Assembly (NCBI GenBank): GCA_011799875.1
Contig: CM022300.1
Coordinates: forward strand, 107,769,201 to 107,833,200
DNA length: 64,000 nt
Reading direction: 5' to 3'
Source: Thinopyrum elongatum
Lineage: Eukaryota > Streptophyta > Magnoliopsida > Poales > Poaceae
The notes under the pieces were generated by a model. That model was not told the DNA's origin. It made no database searches and worked only from the letters and a program-made list of their open reading frames with translations. Positions 22,301 to 33,926 of the stretch are shown in pieces. Both the position numbers and the translations under genes were made by a program. Positions within the stretch are counted from its first letter, which is position 1. Each line of letters opens with the position of its first letter.

Positions 22301-22960
22301 ATGGTGAGGGGAAGAGGGCGCGGTCGAGCTCTGGCAGCGGCGACAAGGGCTTCCTCTCGGCACCATATCCCTACCCCTGCTGGGGATGCAGGGGTAGGAT
22401 CCAGTGCACAAGGAGGAGCCGTAGGACGTGGTCGCGGCTGGCGCAGCACTCGGGGCCGAGGAGGACGCGGCGGTGGATCGGCCACTCCTCCCCCAGCCGC
22501 TTCGACTCTATTGGAGGGCCATGTCGGAGACACGACGCTGGAGTTCCTTGTTAGGCTGCGCAAGCCCCCACGCAGCCGTCTTCGGCTTCCCACCCCTTTT
22601 GCAAGGGTAATGGATGTTGAACAACTGCACGGGTTGAAGTTACACATGAGGGGTTGCTATATTGGTAACATGCGGGTGGACGTGGAGTTCCCCGCACCTC
22701 ATGTCATGCTTCTCTAGCGTGGTTGGAAAACCTTTGCACATGCCCATAGCTTGGCGGAGGGGCACGTCCTCCATTTTAAATTAATGGAGGCTGACCTGCT
22801 CTCCATCAAGGTCTTCAGGCGCTCGGGTGCTCGCTTAGGGTGCTGCGTGGAGAGCTCGACCGACGACGAAAGCTCATCCTCAAGCGACAGTGATGAAGAG
22901 GACACTGACAGCAAAGACGACGGTGCCAAGCGGGAGGACGGAGGCTCGGACTCTAGCTGA
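22301..22960 (+). pseudogene. Antisense B3-domain gene carried by C2
   Basis: The ATG at 22301 has a good context (CCACCATGG). The N-terminal part is rich in Arg-Gly (RGRGRGRA and RGRGGRGGG). From about residue 100 a B3-type DNA-binding domain follows: LRLPTPFARVMD, VDVEFPAPHV, then RGWKTFAHAHSLAEGHVLHF and KVFRRSGA. The tail is acidic and serine-rich (ESSSSSDSDEEDTDS). Total about 219 codons. One TAG at 22715-22717 interrupts it before the RGWKTF motif, probably a CAG or TGG codon changed. It reads opposite to the pol of C2. B3 proteins are plant transcription factors, so this is most simply a captured host gene. No introns are evident. Confidence 0.65.
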
Positions 22961-24142
22961 GCATCGAATGCACCATCGTTGTCAGCTAGGCGCCGGCAGC
23001 ACCATCATCTGCACCTGGCCTTCTCCCCAGCAAAGCGATTTGCCGGGGGGTTGGGTGTAGGTGTCTCCGCCTCCTCCAGCTAGACGCCGGCAGGCTTCCT
23101 CGTGGACTCCGGCTTCATCTTCCCTGCCCGGGCCCCTCCTATCGCATTCCTCTGGTCCTGGCGGTGGTGACTAGGGCATCGCCTAGCCGCTCTCTCCGTC
23201 CCTGGCCTCTTCTTCCTTGCCGGGGGGATGCCCTCCCGATCTTGTTAGGCCGCGTCCTGCTGGTCCAGACGGGGTCGGGCTGGGCTTCTGCCTAGGTGCT
23301 CCTTTTGCCCTCTTTCCTTCTCGATGCAACTCCTAGGAGGAGAGGGACAAGAAAGGCATTACGGGGCACTTATCTTTTTTAAAATCAAAAGATGTAGGCA
23401 CTTGCCAAACTTTAGTTCAAATTACGTAATCTCCATCCATGCTTGTATCCTGTATGGTTCCTACTTGTTTATTCGCGTATTAATGAAAAAGAAACACCTT
23501 CCAAGTACTTGTGCATGTATCATGTCCATGCTGAGGGATGGCCCTTCAATACTTCCAAGTAAACAAGGTTCCCCGATAAGACACCTTGCCGGTCCCTCCC
23601 GTTGCTACCGCTGGGCCCGGTCTGACGGGTTAGGAGCGTGGAAGGAGACCAGCCCCTCGCCAACTCCCTTCCAAATGCTACTGCAACCATCCTGAGTGAA
23701 GAAAACTTCCAAATCAAAGGATGGGAGCACATATGTTGAGAGTGATGAGGTTTTCCTATGCACAAGCTTTCCATACAGGAACGTATTTATGGATGGCGAG
23801 GGAAACTTATCTGTGTTTGATGTCCTTCTTATCGCTCCGAGAAGAAGGAGCTGCCGGGTATCAGTATGCTAGGTTGTTCTCACTTCTTCCCTTCGGGGAG
23901 TTCATCCGTGGCAGGGGCCCTGTTGTCAGTACAGGGGAGAAAACAGCATATGATCCTCCTTAAATGGATTAGTTACCATAGAAAAACCATACATAAGAAA
24001 ACATGCATGCAAGTTTTGTGCCAGCGCTTCGTTTTATTATCTTTGCACAAGGTCTTCGCCTGGCTTTGTACAAAGGGTTACAAGTCCAGGGGACTATGCT
24101 TGTACAAAACAAGTTGCCGGGGCCAGGCCCGACAACCGCGCC
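22961..24142 (+). other. 3' region of the antisense B3 gene
   Basis: About 1.2 kb with no credible frame. A/T-rich DNA at 23370-23500 with AATGAA-like signals near 23481 (TTAATGAAAAAGAAAC) may hold the polyadenylation site of the antisense transcript. The right end meets the end of C2 pol tail to tail. Confidence 0.4.
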
Positions 24143-24217
24143 TTACGGGTAGAACTTACGAAGATGCTCAATATTCCATGAGTTTTGCATTGGCATGCCA
24201 TCTTTGGTCTCCAAACG
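24143..24217 (-). pseudogene. pol: Last codons of C2 pol
   Basis: The minus strand encodes LETKDGMPMQNSWNIEHLRKFYP and a stop (TAA at 24143-24145). It continues the integrase tail that ends at 52317 across element A. Confidence 0.8.
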
Positions 24218-25201
24218 TGTCGGGGGGATGAACCCCGAGCAGGCAACGGAACCCGGATCCTTTTCAAAAACATCAGGGCTAGCAACGCCCCTCAATCCGG
24301 CTTGTCCTTGGCCGGGTTCCGCAACCCGGCCAAGTCCCTCAACCCGGCCAAGCCCGCTGGCACATGCCGGCCGGCCCCACCAAGTCAAGACTTCATCAAC
24401 AAGCAAACGCCATCATAGTGCGTCCCTCAACCCGGCCACGGGTCAACTCCCATCCCGTCCGGGGCATACGGCGAAACAAGTTCCCATGAAGAGATGAGAA
24501 AGGCAATAGTGGCCCACCTACCCCGCTGACCGGCAGGACCGTGGCAACAATGGCCCACCTACTCCGCTGACCAGGGTCGACATGGCTACAGTGCGTCCCA
24601 CGTCCTGCTGACGCAAGCCGACGGCGACCAGGCGACGCGCCACTGTAGCCGAGCCGGCTCAACCACTTCGTGACGCATGACAAGATGGGAAACAGTGCCC
24701 TCTGGCGCACAGGGCCGGCGCCCGAAGAACTTGGCGAACCCTGGTACTCGGCGGGCCCCAGCGCCGGCGCCCGGAGAACTCGGCAAACCCTGGTACTCGG
24801 CGGGCCCCAGCGCCGGCTTCCCAGATGCTGACATCCCGGCCACATGGCCATGTAACTTTACCATTGTAACCCTGGGGGGTGACCTATAAAAACCCCCAGG
24901 AGGCTTCCATGTACAGAGAGAGATCATCAGTAGAATACACACACAAGGAGAAGGAGCAGCCTTTGCTTTGGCCTGTCTTCCTTCCTCCCCGATACAGCTC
25001 TAGGAGCAAGCTTGTACCGTCCACATATAAACCACACTCGACAGGACTAGGGGTGTTATATCTTCGGAGAGCCCCGAACCTGGGTATGTCTTGCGTTGCT
25101 CGCTGGCTCATGCCGACCTCGCCTCTGGAGCCCACCGGTGCCCTCGAGCCTGTCCCTCTCTTTAGCCATCCTTTGGCATCTGTCGTGCGCCCACCATGAG
25201 A
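24218..25201 (+). mobile_element. 5' LTR of A
   Basis: 984 bases, from TGTCGGGGGGATG to CCACCATGAGA (the end is mutated from ACGACA as seen in the 3' LTR). TATA box CCTATAAAAACC at 24883-24894. It is longer than the 3' LTR because of a 49-bp duplication at 24715-24812 and an extra 18-bp unit near 24337. Confidence 0.85.
24715..24812 (+). repeat. 49-bp tandem duplication in 5' LTR of A
   Basis: Two copies with period 49, each running from CCGGCGCCCG to CGGGCCCCAGCG. The 3' LTR has one copy, near 51885-51935. Confidence 0.8.
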
Positions 25202-25221
25202 GTTGACGCCCACCGTGGGGC
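25202..25221 (+). promoter_or_regulatory. Primer binding site of A
   Basis: GTTGACGCCCACCGTGGGGC lies directly after the LTR. The unmutated form in related elements is TTTGGCGCCCACCGTGGGGC. The tRNA is not assigned. Confidence 0.7.
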
Positions 25222-25244
25222 AGTTCGAGGTCCCAGTCAGAGAC

Positions 25245-28148
25245 ATGTTCCATACAGGGCCCTTCATCGACTTCGGTGAGCACATTGCGCACTGCGCGTT
25301 CCCCGCGCCCGGCGCGCTCACGGCTGACTTCACCGACTCGCTTACCGCCTCCTTCAGCGCGCTGCGCATCTCTGATGCGTTCGCGGCCAATGAGTACCCC
25401 AGCGGGGTGCTCGACATCATGGAATCGTCTATCCCCCTCAGCGACGACATCTCCGCTAGGGTGGCAGATCTCTGCGTCCGGGTGGAGGTGCTCATCACCG
25501 GCTCCGGCTCCACTTCGTCTAGCACCGTGAAGAATAGCGCCGCCGCCAGGGCCGCAATGGAGCGCACCAGCGCGCCATGATGCAGAACCTCAGCATCCAC
25601 GTCGCCACCGACGTCAACGCCACCAACGCCGCAGAGGCCCTAGCCCAGCTCGAGGAGGGGCGCAAGCGCCTGCTGGACGAGGCCGCGACGCTCGCTGCTA
25701 TGCAGCGTCGGTTGGAGTCCGCCTAGCAGGAAAGCGATGCCGCATACGGCTTCACGCCAGCCGCCGCCGAGCCCATCCGGGTTGGCGAGGTGCGGAACCA
25801 TGGCGCCGCCATCGGCCGTGCGTTGGGCGCAATCCTGCCCGTCTACGACACACCCGTTAAGAACATGCACGTCGCGCAAGCAACCGCCATCGGCTTGGAG
25901 CAGCTACAGGGTGAGGAGCTACAGGAGCGCCTGTGGTGCATGAACAAGCTTCTCGGTGCTGCGAACACGCAGCAAGACCGCCTCGACCGTCCCGTGGGAT
26001 CCGTCTCGCACCACTCCAAAGACCCCGAGCAGCCGAACATAGCATCTTCCCCGCCCCCCAGTGAAGCCCATTCCGGCCGAACCCGAACCCGGCGCAACCG
26101 CGCTCTGACGGCTGGCGACGGCCTGGGCAACGAGCCGGCTCCGAAGGAGCGGCGCCAGCAAGATCCCCCCCACCCCGCAATCCGGCTGATGTACCTGACC
26201 GGCTTCGGTCGACCCGGCCCCCCGCGGCCCGGTCGCAAGTCGGCTGGGACCATGCGCCATCGACGATACTGATGCTCGCTATCGCGTCGATCAGCTTGCC
26301 CTCTCCCTCGAGCTGGAGCAAGACAACGCCATCAGGCTGGCATGCTTCGGTCCGCGCATCCGAGATGAGCCCTTCCACAAAGGGTTCACGCTGCCCCGTG
26401 ACACCCCCAAGTACATCAGGACCGTCAAGCAGGAAGACTGGCTCATCGACTACACCACCGCCATTGGCATCGCGGGCGGCAACTGCCGCCTTGCCGTACG
26501 CTATGCCCTGCTCATGCTCCAAGGGTCGGCCTGCACGTGGTTGAACAGCTTGCCGGCCGGCAGCATCGACGCGTGGGTGGACTTCGAGCAGGCCTTTGTC
26601 CGCAACTTCACCGACACCTACAAGTGCCCCGGACGCCCCAGCCATCTCGCCATGTGCATGCAGGGGCTGATGAAAACCGGCCGCGAGTACCTCGCACGCT
26701 GGACCGAGCTCCGAAATAGCTGCGAGGGCATCCATGAGGTCCAAGCCATTTAGTACTTCGTGAGCGGTTGCCGGGATGGCACCCTCCTCAAGCACAAGCT
26801 TCTGCACTCCGAGCCGACCACCATGGCCGCGCTCATGGTCACGGCGGACAAGTACGCCAATGCCGACTCCGCCATGAAAGTCCAAGTGGTGCTAGACGAA
26901 GTCGGCAAAGCGTTGCCGGCATCCCACTCCAAGCCGGCTGGCGAGAGCGGCCGCCAGCAGAACCAGCAGAACAACAAGCGCAAGGCTGACCGGCAGGCCC
27001 CCCGCTACGACAACCGCCTCGTCGCGGCCGCCGAGCAGGCGTTCACGGCCGAGCCGGCCGGCAAGCGCCGCCAAACCAGCAAGATGGCATGGCAACCCGC
27101 CATGAGCTTTGAAGAGATGCTCGACGCCCCCTGCAAGCACCACAGCGGCACAAGGACGTCCACGCACACGCTTCGGCAGTGCGCCATCACCAAGCACATC
27201 ATGAGGGGCGACATCCCGCCGCCTCCAGCTCCGGCTCCGGGTGTGGGGCAGCCTCCTCCACCTCCTCCTCCTCCCCCAATAAACGGCACGATGCGCGGTG
27301 ATGTCTTCCCCAACCAGAACGCAAGCTACGTCGTGTTCACCAGCCTCGGCGACGACAAGCGTAGCGAGCGCCTGCTCCGGCAGGAGGTGAACACCATCGT
27401 CCCGGCCGTGCCAGAGTACATGCACTGGTCGGAGCACCCGATCAGCCGGACCCGGGAGGACCATCCGGCCGTCATGCCAAACCCGGGTGGCTACGCCCTC
27501 GTCCTCGACACCACCGTCGTCACCGCCAAGCGCACTTGCAAGTTCTCGCGGGTCCTCATCGATGGTGGCAGCAGCATCAACATCCTCTACCACGACAACA
27601 TAACCAAGCTCGGCATCGAGGCCAAGCAGTTGGAGCCATCCCGGACGGTATTCCATGACATCATGCCGGGTCTGTCCTGCTCCCCCATCGGCCGGATCCG
27701 GCTTGATGTCCTGTTCGGCACGAGCGACCATTTCCGGCGCGAACCCATCTGGTTCGAGGTGGTGGACCTGTCCAGCGCGTACCACACGCTGCTGGACCGG
27801 CCTGCGCTCGCCAAGTTCATGGTGGTCCCTCACTACGCCTACCTATAGATGAAGCTGCCGGGTCCCAAGGGCCTCATCACTGTCATCGGCGACTACAGAA
27901 AGTCTTTGGAGTGCGCTCAAGCCGGCACCAAGCTGGCCGAGTCACTAGTCATAGCCGAGGAGCAGCGCCAGCTCGACCGGATTGTGGCGCTGGCCAGCGA
28001 GGAGCCGGCCGTGCCAGCTTCGGCTAAGGAGCCGGCCGGCGAGGCCTCGTTCCAGCTGTCCAAGGAGACCAAGAAGGTCAAGCTGAACCCGGAAGACCCC
28101 AGCTACAGCAAGTATGTCGTCGTGGGCACCCGCCTCGACAGCAAATAG
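25245..28148 (+). pseudogene. gag: Broken gag-protease of A
   Basis: The first ATG after the primer site starts an N-terminal domain (to 25580), then frame changes near 25570 and 26240 and stops at 25723-25725, 26751-26753 and 27846-27848. The Retrotrans_gag core is at about 26300-26740 (ACTWLNSLPAGSIDAWVDF). A polyproline stretch lies near 27225-27280, and a CHHC-like knuckle (CKHHSGTRTSTHTLRQC) near 27130. The aspartic protease has LIDGGSSINILYHD near 27555-27600. The frame ends at TAG 28146-28148 just before RT, the stop shared with B and C2. Gag packages RNA, and protease cuts the polyprotein. Confidence 0.85.
28146..28148 (+). other. UAG between protease and RT in A
   Basis: Context CAGCAAATAGGAAGG. 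The same AAA-TAG-GAA lies at 41168-41176 in B and at 55628-55636 (minus strand) in C2. Confidence 0.8.
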
Positions 28149-31100
28149 GAAGGCGAGCTCGTCGACTTCCTCCATGAGAATCGGGATATCTTTGCATGGA
28201 CCCCAAAGGACATGCCGGGAATTTCGAGGAAGTACGCGAGCACAAACTACACATCCGCAAGGACGCCAAGCCCGTCCGTAAACCATTACGTCGCTTTTCA
28301 GAAGAGAAGAGAAGAACCATAGGTGAAGAGGTCGCCAAGCTACTCGCGGGCGGCTTCATCATGGAAGTGTTTCACCCTGAGTGGCTGGCCAACCCGGTTC
28401 TCATATTGAAGAAGAACAACACTTGGCGCATGTGCATAGACTACACCAGCCTGAACAAGGCCTGCCCCAATGATCCTTTCGCTCTCCCGCGGATTGATCA
28501 AGTGATCGACTCCACCGCCGGCTGCGAGCTCCTGTCCTTCCTGGATGCTTACTCTGGCTATCATCAGATCAAGCTGGACCCGGCCGACGCCCTAAAGACA
28601 TCCTTCATCACGCCCTTTAGGGCGTATTGCTACATCACCATGTCGTTCGGCTTGAAGAATGCCGGTGCCACCTTCCAGTGCTGCATGCAGAAATACTTGT
28701 TGACACAACTCAGCCGCAACATCCACATCTACGTGGACGACATCGTGGTGAAGACCAAGCAGCACCTCACACTCCTTGACGACCTGAAGGAAACCTTCGC
28801 CAATCTGCGCGAGTACCAGATCAAGCTCAACCCGGAGAAGTGCGTCTTTGGCGTACCGGGCGGGAAGCTGCTTGGCTTCCTCATCTCGGAGCGCGGCATT
28901 GAGGCAAACCCGGAGAAGATCAAGGCCATCGAGCGCATGCGGAAGCCAACCCGGCTGTGCGATGTCCAGAAGTTCACCGGCTGCTTGGCCTCGGTCAGCC
29001 GGTTCCTCAGCCGGCTGGGCGAGAGGGCCTTTCCCTATATCAGCTGATGAAGAAGACGCCACCATTCGAATGGAACGACCAGGCAGATGAAGCATTCCGG
29101 GATCTCAAGCGCATGCTCTCCACCGCACCCATCCTGGCCACACCGGCCGACAAGGAGCCACTGTTGCTATACATTGCCGCCACCTCGCAATCGGTCAGCA
29201 CGGTGCTGGTGGTCGAGCGACCAGAGAAGGGCAATATCCAGCCCGTCCAGCGCCCGGTCTACTACCTGAGCGAGGTGCTTTCTGCCTCCAAGAAGAACTA
29301 CCCACACTACCAGAAGATGTGTTACGGCGTGTACTTTACCGCCAAGAAGCTGAAGCAGTACTTTCAAGAGCATGTCGTCACCGTGGTCAGCACGACCCCC
29401 ATCAGCCAGATCATGGGCTGCCGGGATGCCTCGGGCCGGGTTGCCAAATGGGCCATCGAGCTGGCCAGCCACACCATCCTCTACGAGCCCCGCACCACGA
29501 TCAAGTCCCAGGCCCTGGCCGACTTCCTCGTCGACTGGACGGAGACCTAGTACCTGCCGCCGCCGCCGAATTCGACGCACTAGCGCATGCACTTCGACGG
29601 CTCCAAGATGCGCACCGGCTTGGGAGCCGGCATCGTGTTGTCTTCCTCGAAGGGCGACCGACTACAGTACGCACTCCAGATCCACTTCACCGCCTCCAAC
29701 AACATCGCCGAGTACGAAGCCCTTGTGCATGGCCTCCGGCTTGCCAAGGAACTCGGCGTCCGGCGCATCCTATGCTACGGTGACTCGGATTTGGTGGTGC
29801 AGCAGTGTTTCGACGAGTGGGACGCCCGGGATGCCAACATGACCAGCTACCGCTTCCTGGTCCAGCAGCTCTCCGGCAACTTCGACGGCTGCGAGTTCCT
29901 ACATGTCCCGCGCGCAGGGAATGAAGCCGCCGACACGCTAGCCAAGATTGGCTCATCCCGACAGGCCATACTGTCCGGCGTCTCCCTCGAGTACTTGCGC
30001 AAGCCGTCCGTCAAGCCGTCTCTGGATTCAGAGTCCATCTTCATCCCGGACAACCCTGCAGTGCCCCTACCCAACCCAAACCCGGGGACTACCGGTCCAA
30101 GCTCGAGGGCTGCCGTCCCCAAGACAGTCCTGGGGGCTGCGGATCCCGGCCCGAGGACTGCTGATCCCGGCCCGGGGGCTGCCTTCTCGACCCCGAAGAC
30201 CATCGACCCCGGCCCGGGGGCTGCTGTGCTAAACCTGGCTGCCACTGTCCTTGACCCGGGGGCTGCCGGCCCGGAACCCGTCCTGGCAGCCGTCTTCACC
30301 GTGGTGACGGCTCCGTCATGGGCCCAGCCGATCCTGGCTTTCCTGGAGAGCGGAGTGCTCCCCATGGACGAGACCGAGGCTCGGCAAGTGCAATGCCGGG
30401 TGTCCGCCTACAGCATCATCAACAACGAGCTCATCAAGCGCAGCGCGACGGGCATGTTCCAGCGTTGCGTCAAGTAAGACAAGGGCATAGAGATCCTCCT
30501 CTACATGCATCAGGGCGAGTGCGGGCACCACGCCGCCTCCAAGTCCCTGGTGGCCAAGGCTTTCTGCCATGGTTTCTACTGGCCCACGGCCTTCAAAGAT
30601 GCCGAGTCGCTCATCCTCAAGTGCAAGGGTTGCCAACGCTTCAGCAAGCACAGCCACCAGTCGGTTTCAGCCCTGCAAACCATCCCGATCACCTGGCCCT
30701 TCGCGGTCTGGGGCCTCGACATGGTGGGACCCTTCAAACCCGCTCGAGGCGGCATGACACACTTGCTGGTGGCGGTCGACAAGTTCACCAAGTGGATCAA
30801 AGCACGACCGATCAAGAAGCTGGACGGGTCAACGGTCGTCCGGTTCGTCAAGGACATCGCGGTGCGCTACAGCGTCCCGCACAGCATCATCACGGACAAC
30901 GGCACCAACTTCGCCAAAGGCGCTCTGGCGCAATACTGCTCAGTATCCGGCATCCGGCTTGACCTGGCCTCCGTCGCTCATCCCCAATCCAACGGCCAGG
31001 TTGAGCGGGCCAATGGGCTGATTCTGTCCGGCATCAAGCCGTGACTCGTCGAACCCCTCATCCGCTCACCCGGCAGCTGGCTTGACGAGCTGCTGGCCAT

Positions 31101-31401
31101 CCTCTGGAGTCTCTGGACAACGCCAAACCGGTCGACCGGGTTCACCCCATTCTTCCTCGTCTACGGAGCAGAAGCTGTCATCCCGCCCGACATCGAGTTT
31201 GACTCACCACGAGTCGTAATGTACACAGAAGCCCAAGCCAAGGAAGTCCGCGAAGACGGCGTCGACTTGCCCGAAGAAGCATGTCTCTTGGCCCTTAGCC
31301 GATCTGCCATCTATCAGCAAGGCCTGAGGCACTACCACAGCAAAAAGATCAAGCCCCTCACATTCCGCGAGGGAGACATCGTCCTCCGGCTTGTCCAGCA
31401 G

Positions 31402-31406
31402 CAAGC
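31402..31406 (+). repeat. Left target duplication of solo S LTR (CAAGC)
   Basis: CAAGC before the LTR. The second copy is at 33007-33011. Removing LTR and one copy restores the integrase reading frame (QQQAGQHKL). Confidence 0.9.
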
Positions 31407-33006
31407 TGATATGTCTCCAACGTATATATAAATTTTTATTGTTCCATGCTATTATATTATCTGTTTTGGATGTTTTATATGCATTAATATGCTATTTTAT
31501 ATTATTTTTGGGACTAACCTATTAACCTAGAGCCCAATGCTAGTTTCTGTTTTTTCCTTGTTTTTGAGTTTCGCAGAAAAGGAATACCAAACGGAGTCCA
31601 AACGGAATAAAACTTTTGCGATGATTTTTCTTGGACCATAAGGAAACCAGGAGACTTGGAGATGAAGTCGGAGGAGCCACAAGGCTGCCACAAGGACGGA
31701 GGGCGCGCCTAGGGGGTAGGGCGCGCCCCCCACCCTTGTTGGCCCCTCATGCACCTCCTGACCTAATTATTTTGCCTATATATACTCATATATCCCCAAA
31801 CCAACAGAGGCATCCACAAAAAGACTTTTCCACCACCGCAACCTTCTGTACCCGTGAGATCCCATCTAGGGACCTTTTCCGGCACCCTGCCGGAGGAGGA
31901 TTCGATCACGGAGGGCTTCTACATCAACACCATTGCCCTTCTGATGAAGCGTGAGTAGTTTACCGTAGACCTATGGGTCCATAGCTAGTAGCTAGATGGC
32001 TTATTCTCTCTCTTTGATTCTCAATACCATGTTCTCCTCAATGTTCTTGGAGATCTATTCGATGTAATACTTTTTTGCGGTGTGTTTGCCGAGATCCGAT
32101 GAATTGTGGATTTATGATCAGCTTATCTATGAATATTATTTGAATCTTCTCTGAATTCTTATATGCATGATTTGATATCTTTGTAATTCTCTTCGAACTA
32201 TCGGTTTGGTTTGGCCAACTAGATTGGTTTTTCTTGCAATGGGAGAAGTGCTTAGCTTTGGGTTCAATCTTGCGGTGTCCTTTCCCAGTGACAGTAGGGG
32301 CAACAAGGCACGTATTGTATTGTTGCCATCAAGGATAAAAAGATGGGGTTTTCATCATATTGTTTGAGTTAATTCCTCTACATCATGTCATCTTACTTAA
32401 TGCATTACTCCGTTCTTTATGAACTTAATACTCTAGATGCATGCTGGATAGCGGTCGATGTGTGGATTAATAGTAGTAGATGCAGAATCGTTTCGGTCTA
32501 CTTGACACGGACATGATGCCTATATTCATGATCGTTGCCTTAGATATCGTCATAACTTTGCGCTTTTCTATCAATTGCTCGGCAGTAATTTGTTCACCCA
32601 CTGTATTATTTTCTATCTTGAGAGAAGCCTCTAGTGAAACCTATGGCCCTCGGGTCTATTTTCAATCATATAATCTTCTACTTTTCATCATACAAGTTTC
32701 CGATATACTATTTTGCAATCTTTTACTTTCCGATCTATAAAACAAAAATACCAAAAATATTTACTTTATCGTTTATCTATCTCTATCAGATCTCACTTTT
32801 GCAAATAACCGTGAAGGGATTGACAACCCCTTTATCGCGTTGGGTGCAAGTTGTTTGATTGTTTGTGCAGGTATTCGGTGATTTGGGCATTGTCTCCTAC
32901 TGGATTGATACCTTGGTTTTCAAACTGAGGGAAATACTTATCTCTACTTTGCTGCATCACCCTTTCCTCTTCAAGGGAAAAACCAACGCAAGCTCAAGAA
33001 GTAGCA
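31407..33006 (+). mobile_element. Solo LTR of the Athila-like S family
   Basis: 1600 bases from TGATATGTCTCC to AAGTAGCA, with a perfect CAAGC duplication, so it is a solo LTR inserted into the integrase gene of A. TATA box (TATATATA) at 31777-31784. The GC-rich hairpin lies at 31701-31728. S1 (156-1760) is the same family. Confidence 0.92.
31701..31728. repeat. GC-rich hairpin in S LTR
   Basis: GGGCGCGCC and GGCGCGCCC around a loop of the form TAGGGGGTAG. It sits just upstream of the TATA box. Confidence 0.85.
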
Positions 33007-33011
33007 CAAGC
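33007..33011 (+). repeat. Right target duplication of solo S LTR (CAAGC)
   Basis: Second copy, after which A integrase resumes. Confidence 0.9.
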
Positions 33012-33192
33012 CGGCCAGCACAAGTTGGCCTCCCCATGCGAGGGCCCCTTCATCGTCAGTAGAGCCATGTGTGACCGCAACGCCTACTACCTCATCGACG
33101 CTCGCAAGCCGAACAAACGCAAGAGAGACACTGCCGTCAAAGAAACAAGCCGGCCCTGGAATGCAGTGCTCCTCCGCCCGTTTTACAGTTAG

Positions 33193-33926
33193 CCGTATGC
33201 ACGTATGTATTGATACCTTTTGTACTTTAATGAAAGACAATGGGACCCCCGAACGACACTGGGGGCTACCCTTTTCCTATCAAGTTGCTGCATCTCGCAC
33301 ATCCTTGTAAATTTTTTTAAACCCCCACCGCCGGGTTGGCCCGCCCAACCCGGGGGCTCGGGGGCTAGCCGGCTTGACCGCAACCCGCCGTCCCCCTTAG
33401 TGCATCCCGGCATGTCCGAGTTGCCAAGACCCTTCACTTCGCCCTAAGCCGCAGTGCGGCTTCGGCTGCTGGCCGACAAGAACTAAGGGTCAAAGCGCCG
33501 GCACGCCAAAAATCACTAAGTTGGATTTGCTAGATCGGTCAACCCGGCCTCATCGCACTAAGATGCCGCACGACCGGCTGCGCGCCAGCCGGCTTCGCCG
33601 CCTGCCGCCAGCTGGCCCAGTGGGTGTTTTGCTCCCGCTAAATGTTTGAAAAGCCTAAGTATTGCGCGCTCTTTCCAAAGGCCGAACTCTTTGTCACAGA
33701 CCGGAACCCGGCTGTTCGACTCGCGGGGGGGGGGGGAGGCCCAGAGAAGGATCAGGCAAGAAAAAGGCTTAGAGAACAAAGAACAAAGGCGTAGACACTC
33801 ACAAAAATATTTACATTGCAGAAATATGGGCCCAAGGCCAGAATTCATTACATTCACCAATACACCCCAGTGGGTGGGTGGACCTGCCACTTAACAAAAA
33901 TTCGAGAAAGATAAAACAGGGCGGCT
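33193..33926. other. Spacer between integrase and antisense gene of A
   Basis: GC-rich DNA with CCGG-type motifs and a run of eleven or more G near 33725. No frame is supported. Sense pol and the antisense gene end here tail to tail, so their transcripts may overlap. Confidence 0.5.

Larger units (their letters stand above)
28149..33192 (+). pseudogene. pol: Broken pol of A: RT, RNase H, second RNase H, integrase
   Basis: RT lies at about 28230-29040 with the box YVDDIVVKT near 28730. RNase H follows to 29550 (PVYYLSEVLSASKKNYPHY). A second RNase H of archaeal type starts at 29587 (MHFDGSKMRTGLGAG, GDSDLVVQQ), then a Pro-Gly-Ala-rich linker (30060-30290). Integrase runs from 30480: GLDMVGPF, ITDNGTNF and NGQVERAN give the D, D, E triad. 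Breaks: frame change near 28225, another near 29035, TAG at 29548 and 29581, TAA at 30475, TGA near 31042. The tail resumes after the solo LTR at 33012 and ends at 33192 with LLRPFYS. Confidence 0.85.

Noticed and set aside
22301..22960. B3-type gene as a functional host gene
   Set aside because: It has an in-frame TAG and lies inside a retrotransposon between pol and the LTR, so it is treated as element cargo.
25857..27833. Long minus-strand frames of 342 and 313 codons opposite gag of A
   Set aside because: They mirror the GC-rich plus-strand gag frame, have Arg/Gly/Val-rich composition without any domain, and are explained by codon bias of the real gene.
31407..33006. Solo S LTR as part of a full element with internal region
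   Set aside because: Perfect CAAGC duplication on both sides of one LTR and an uninterrupted integrase frame across it show that it is alone.
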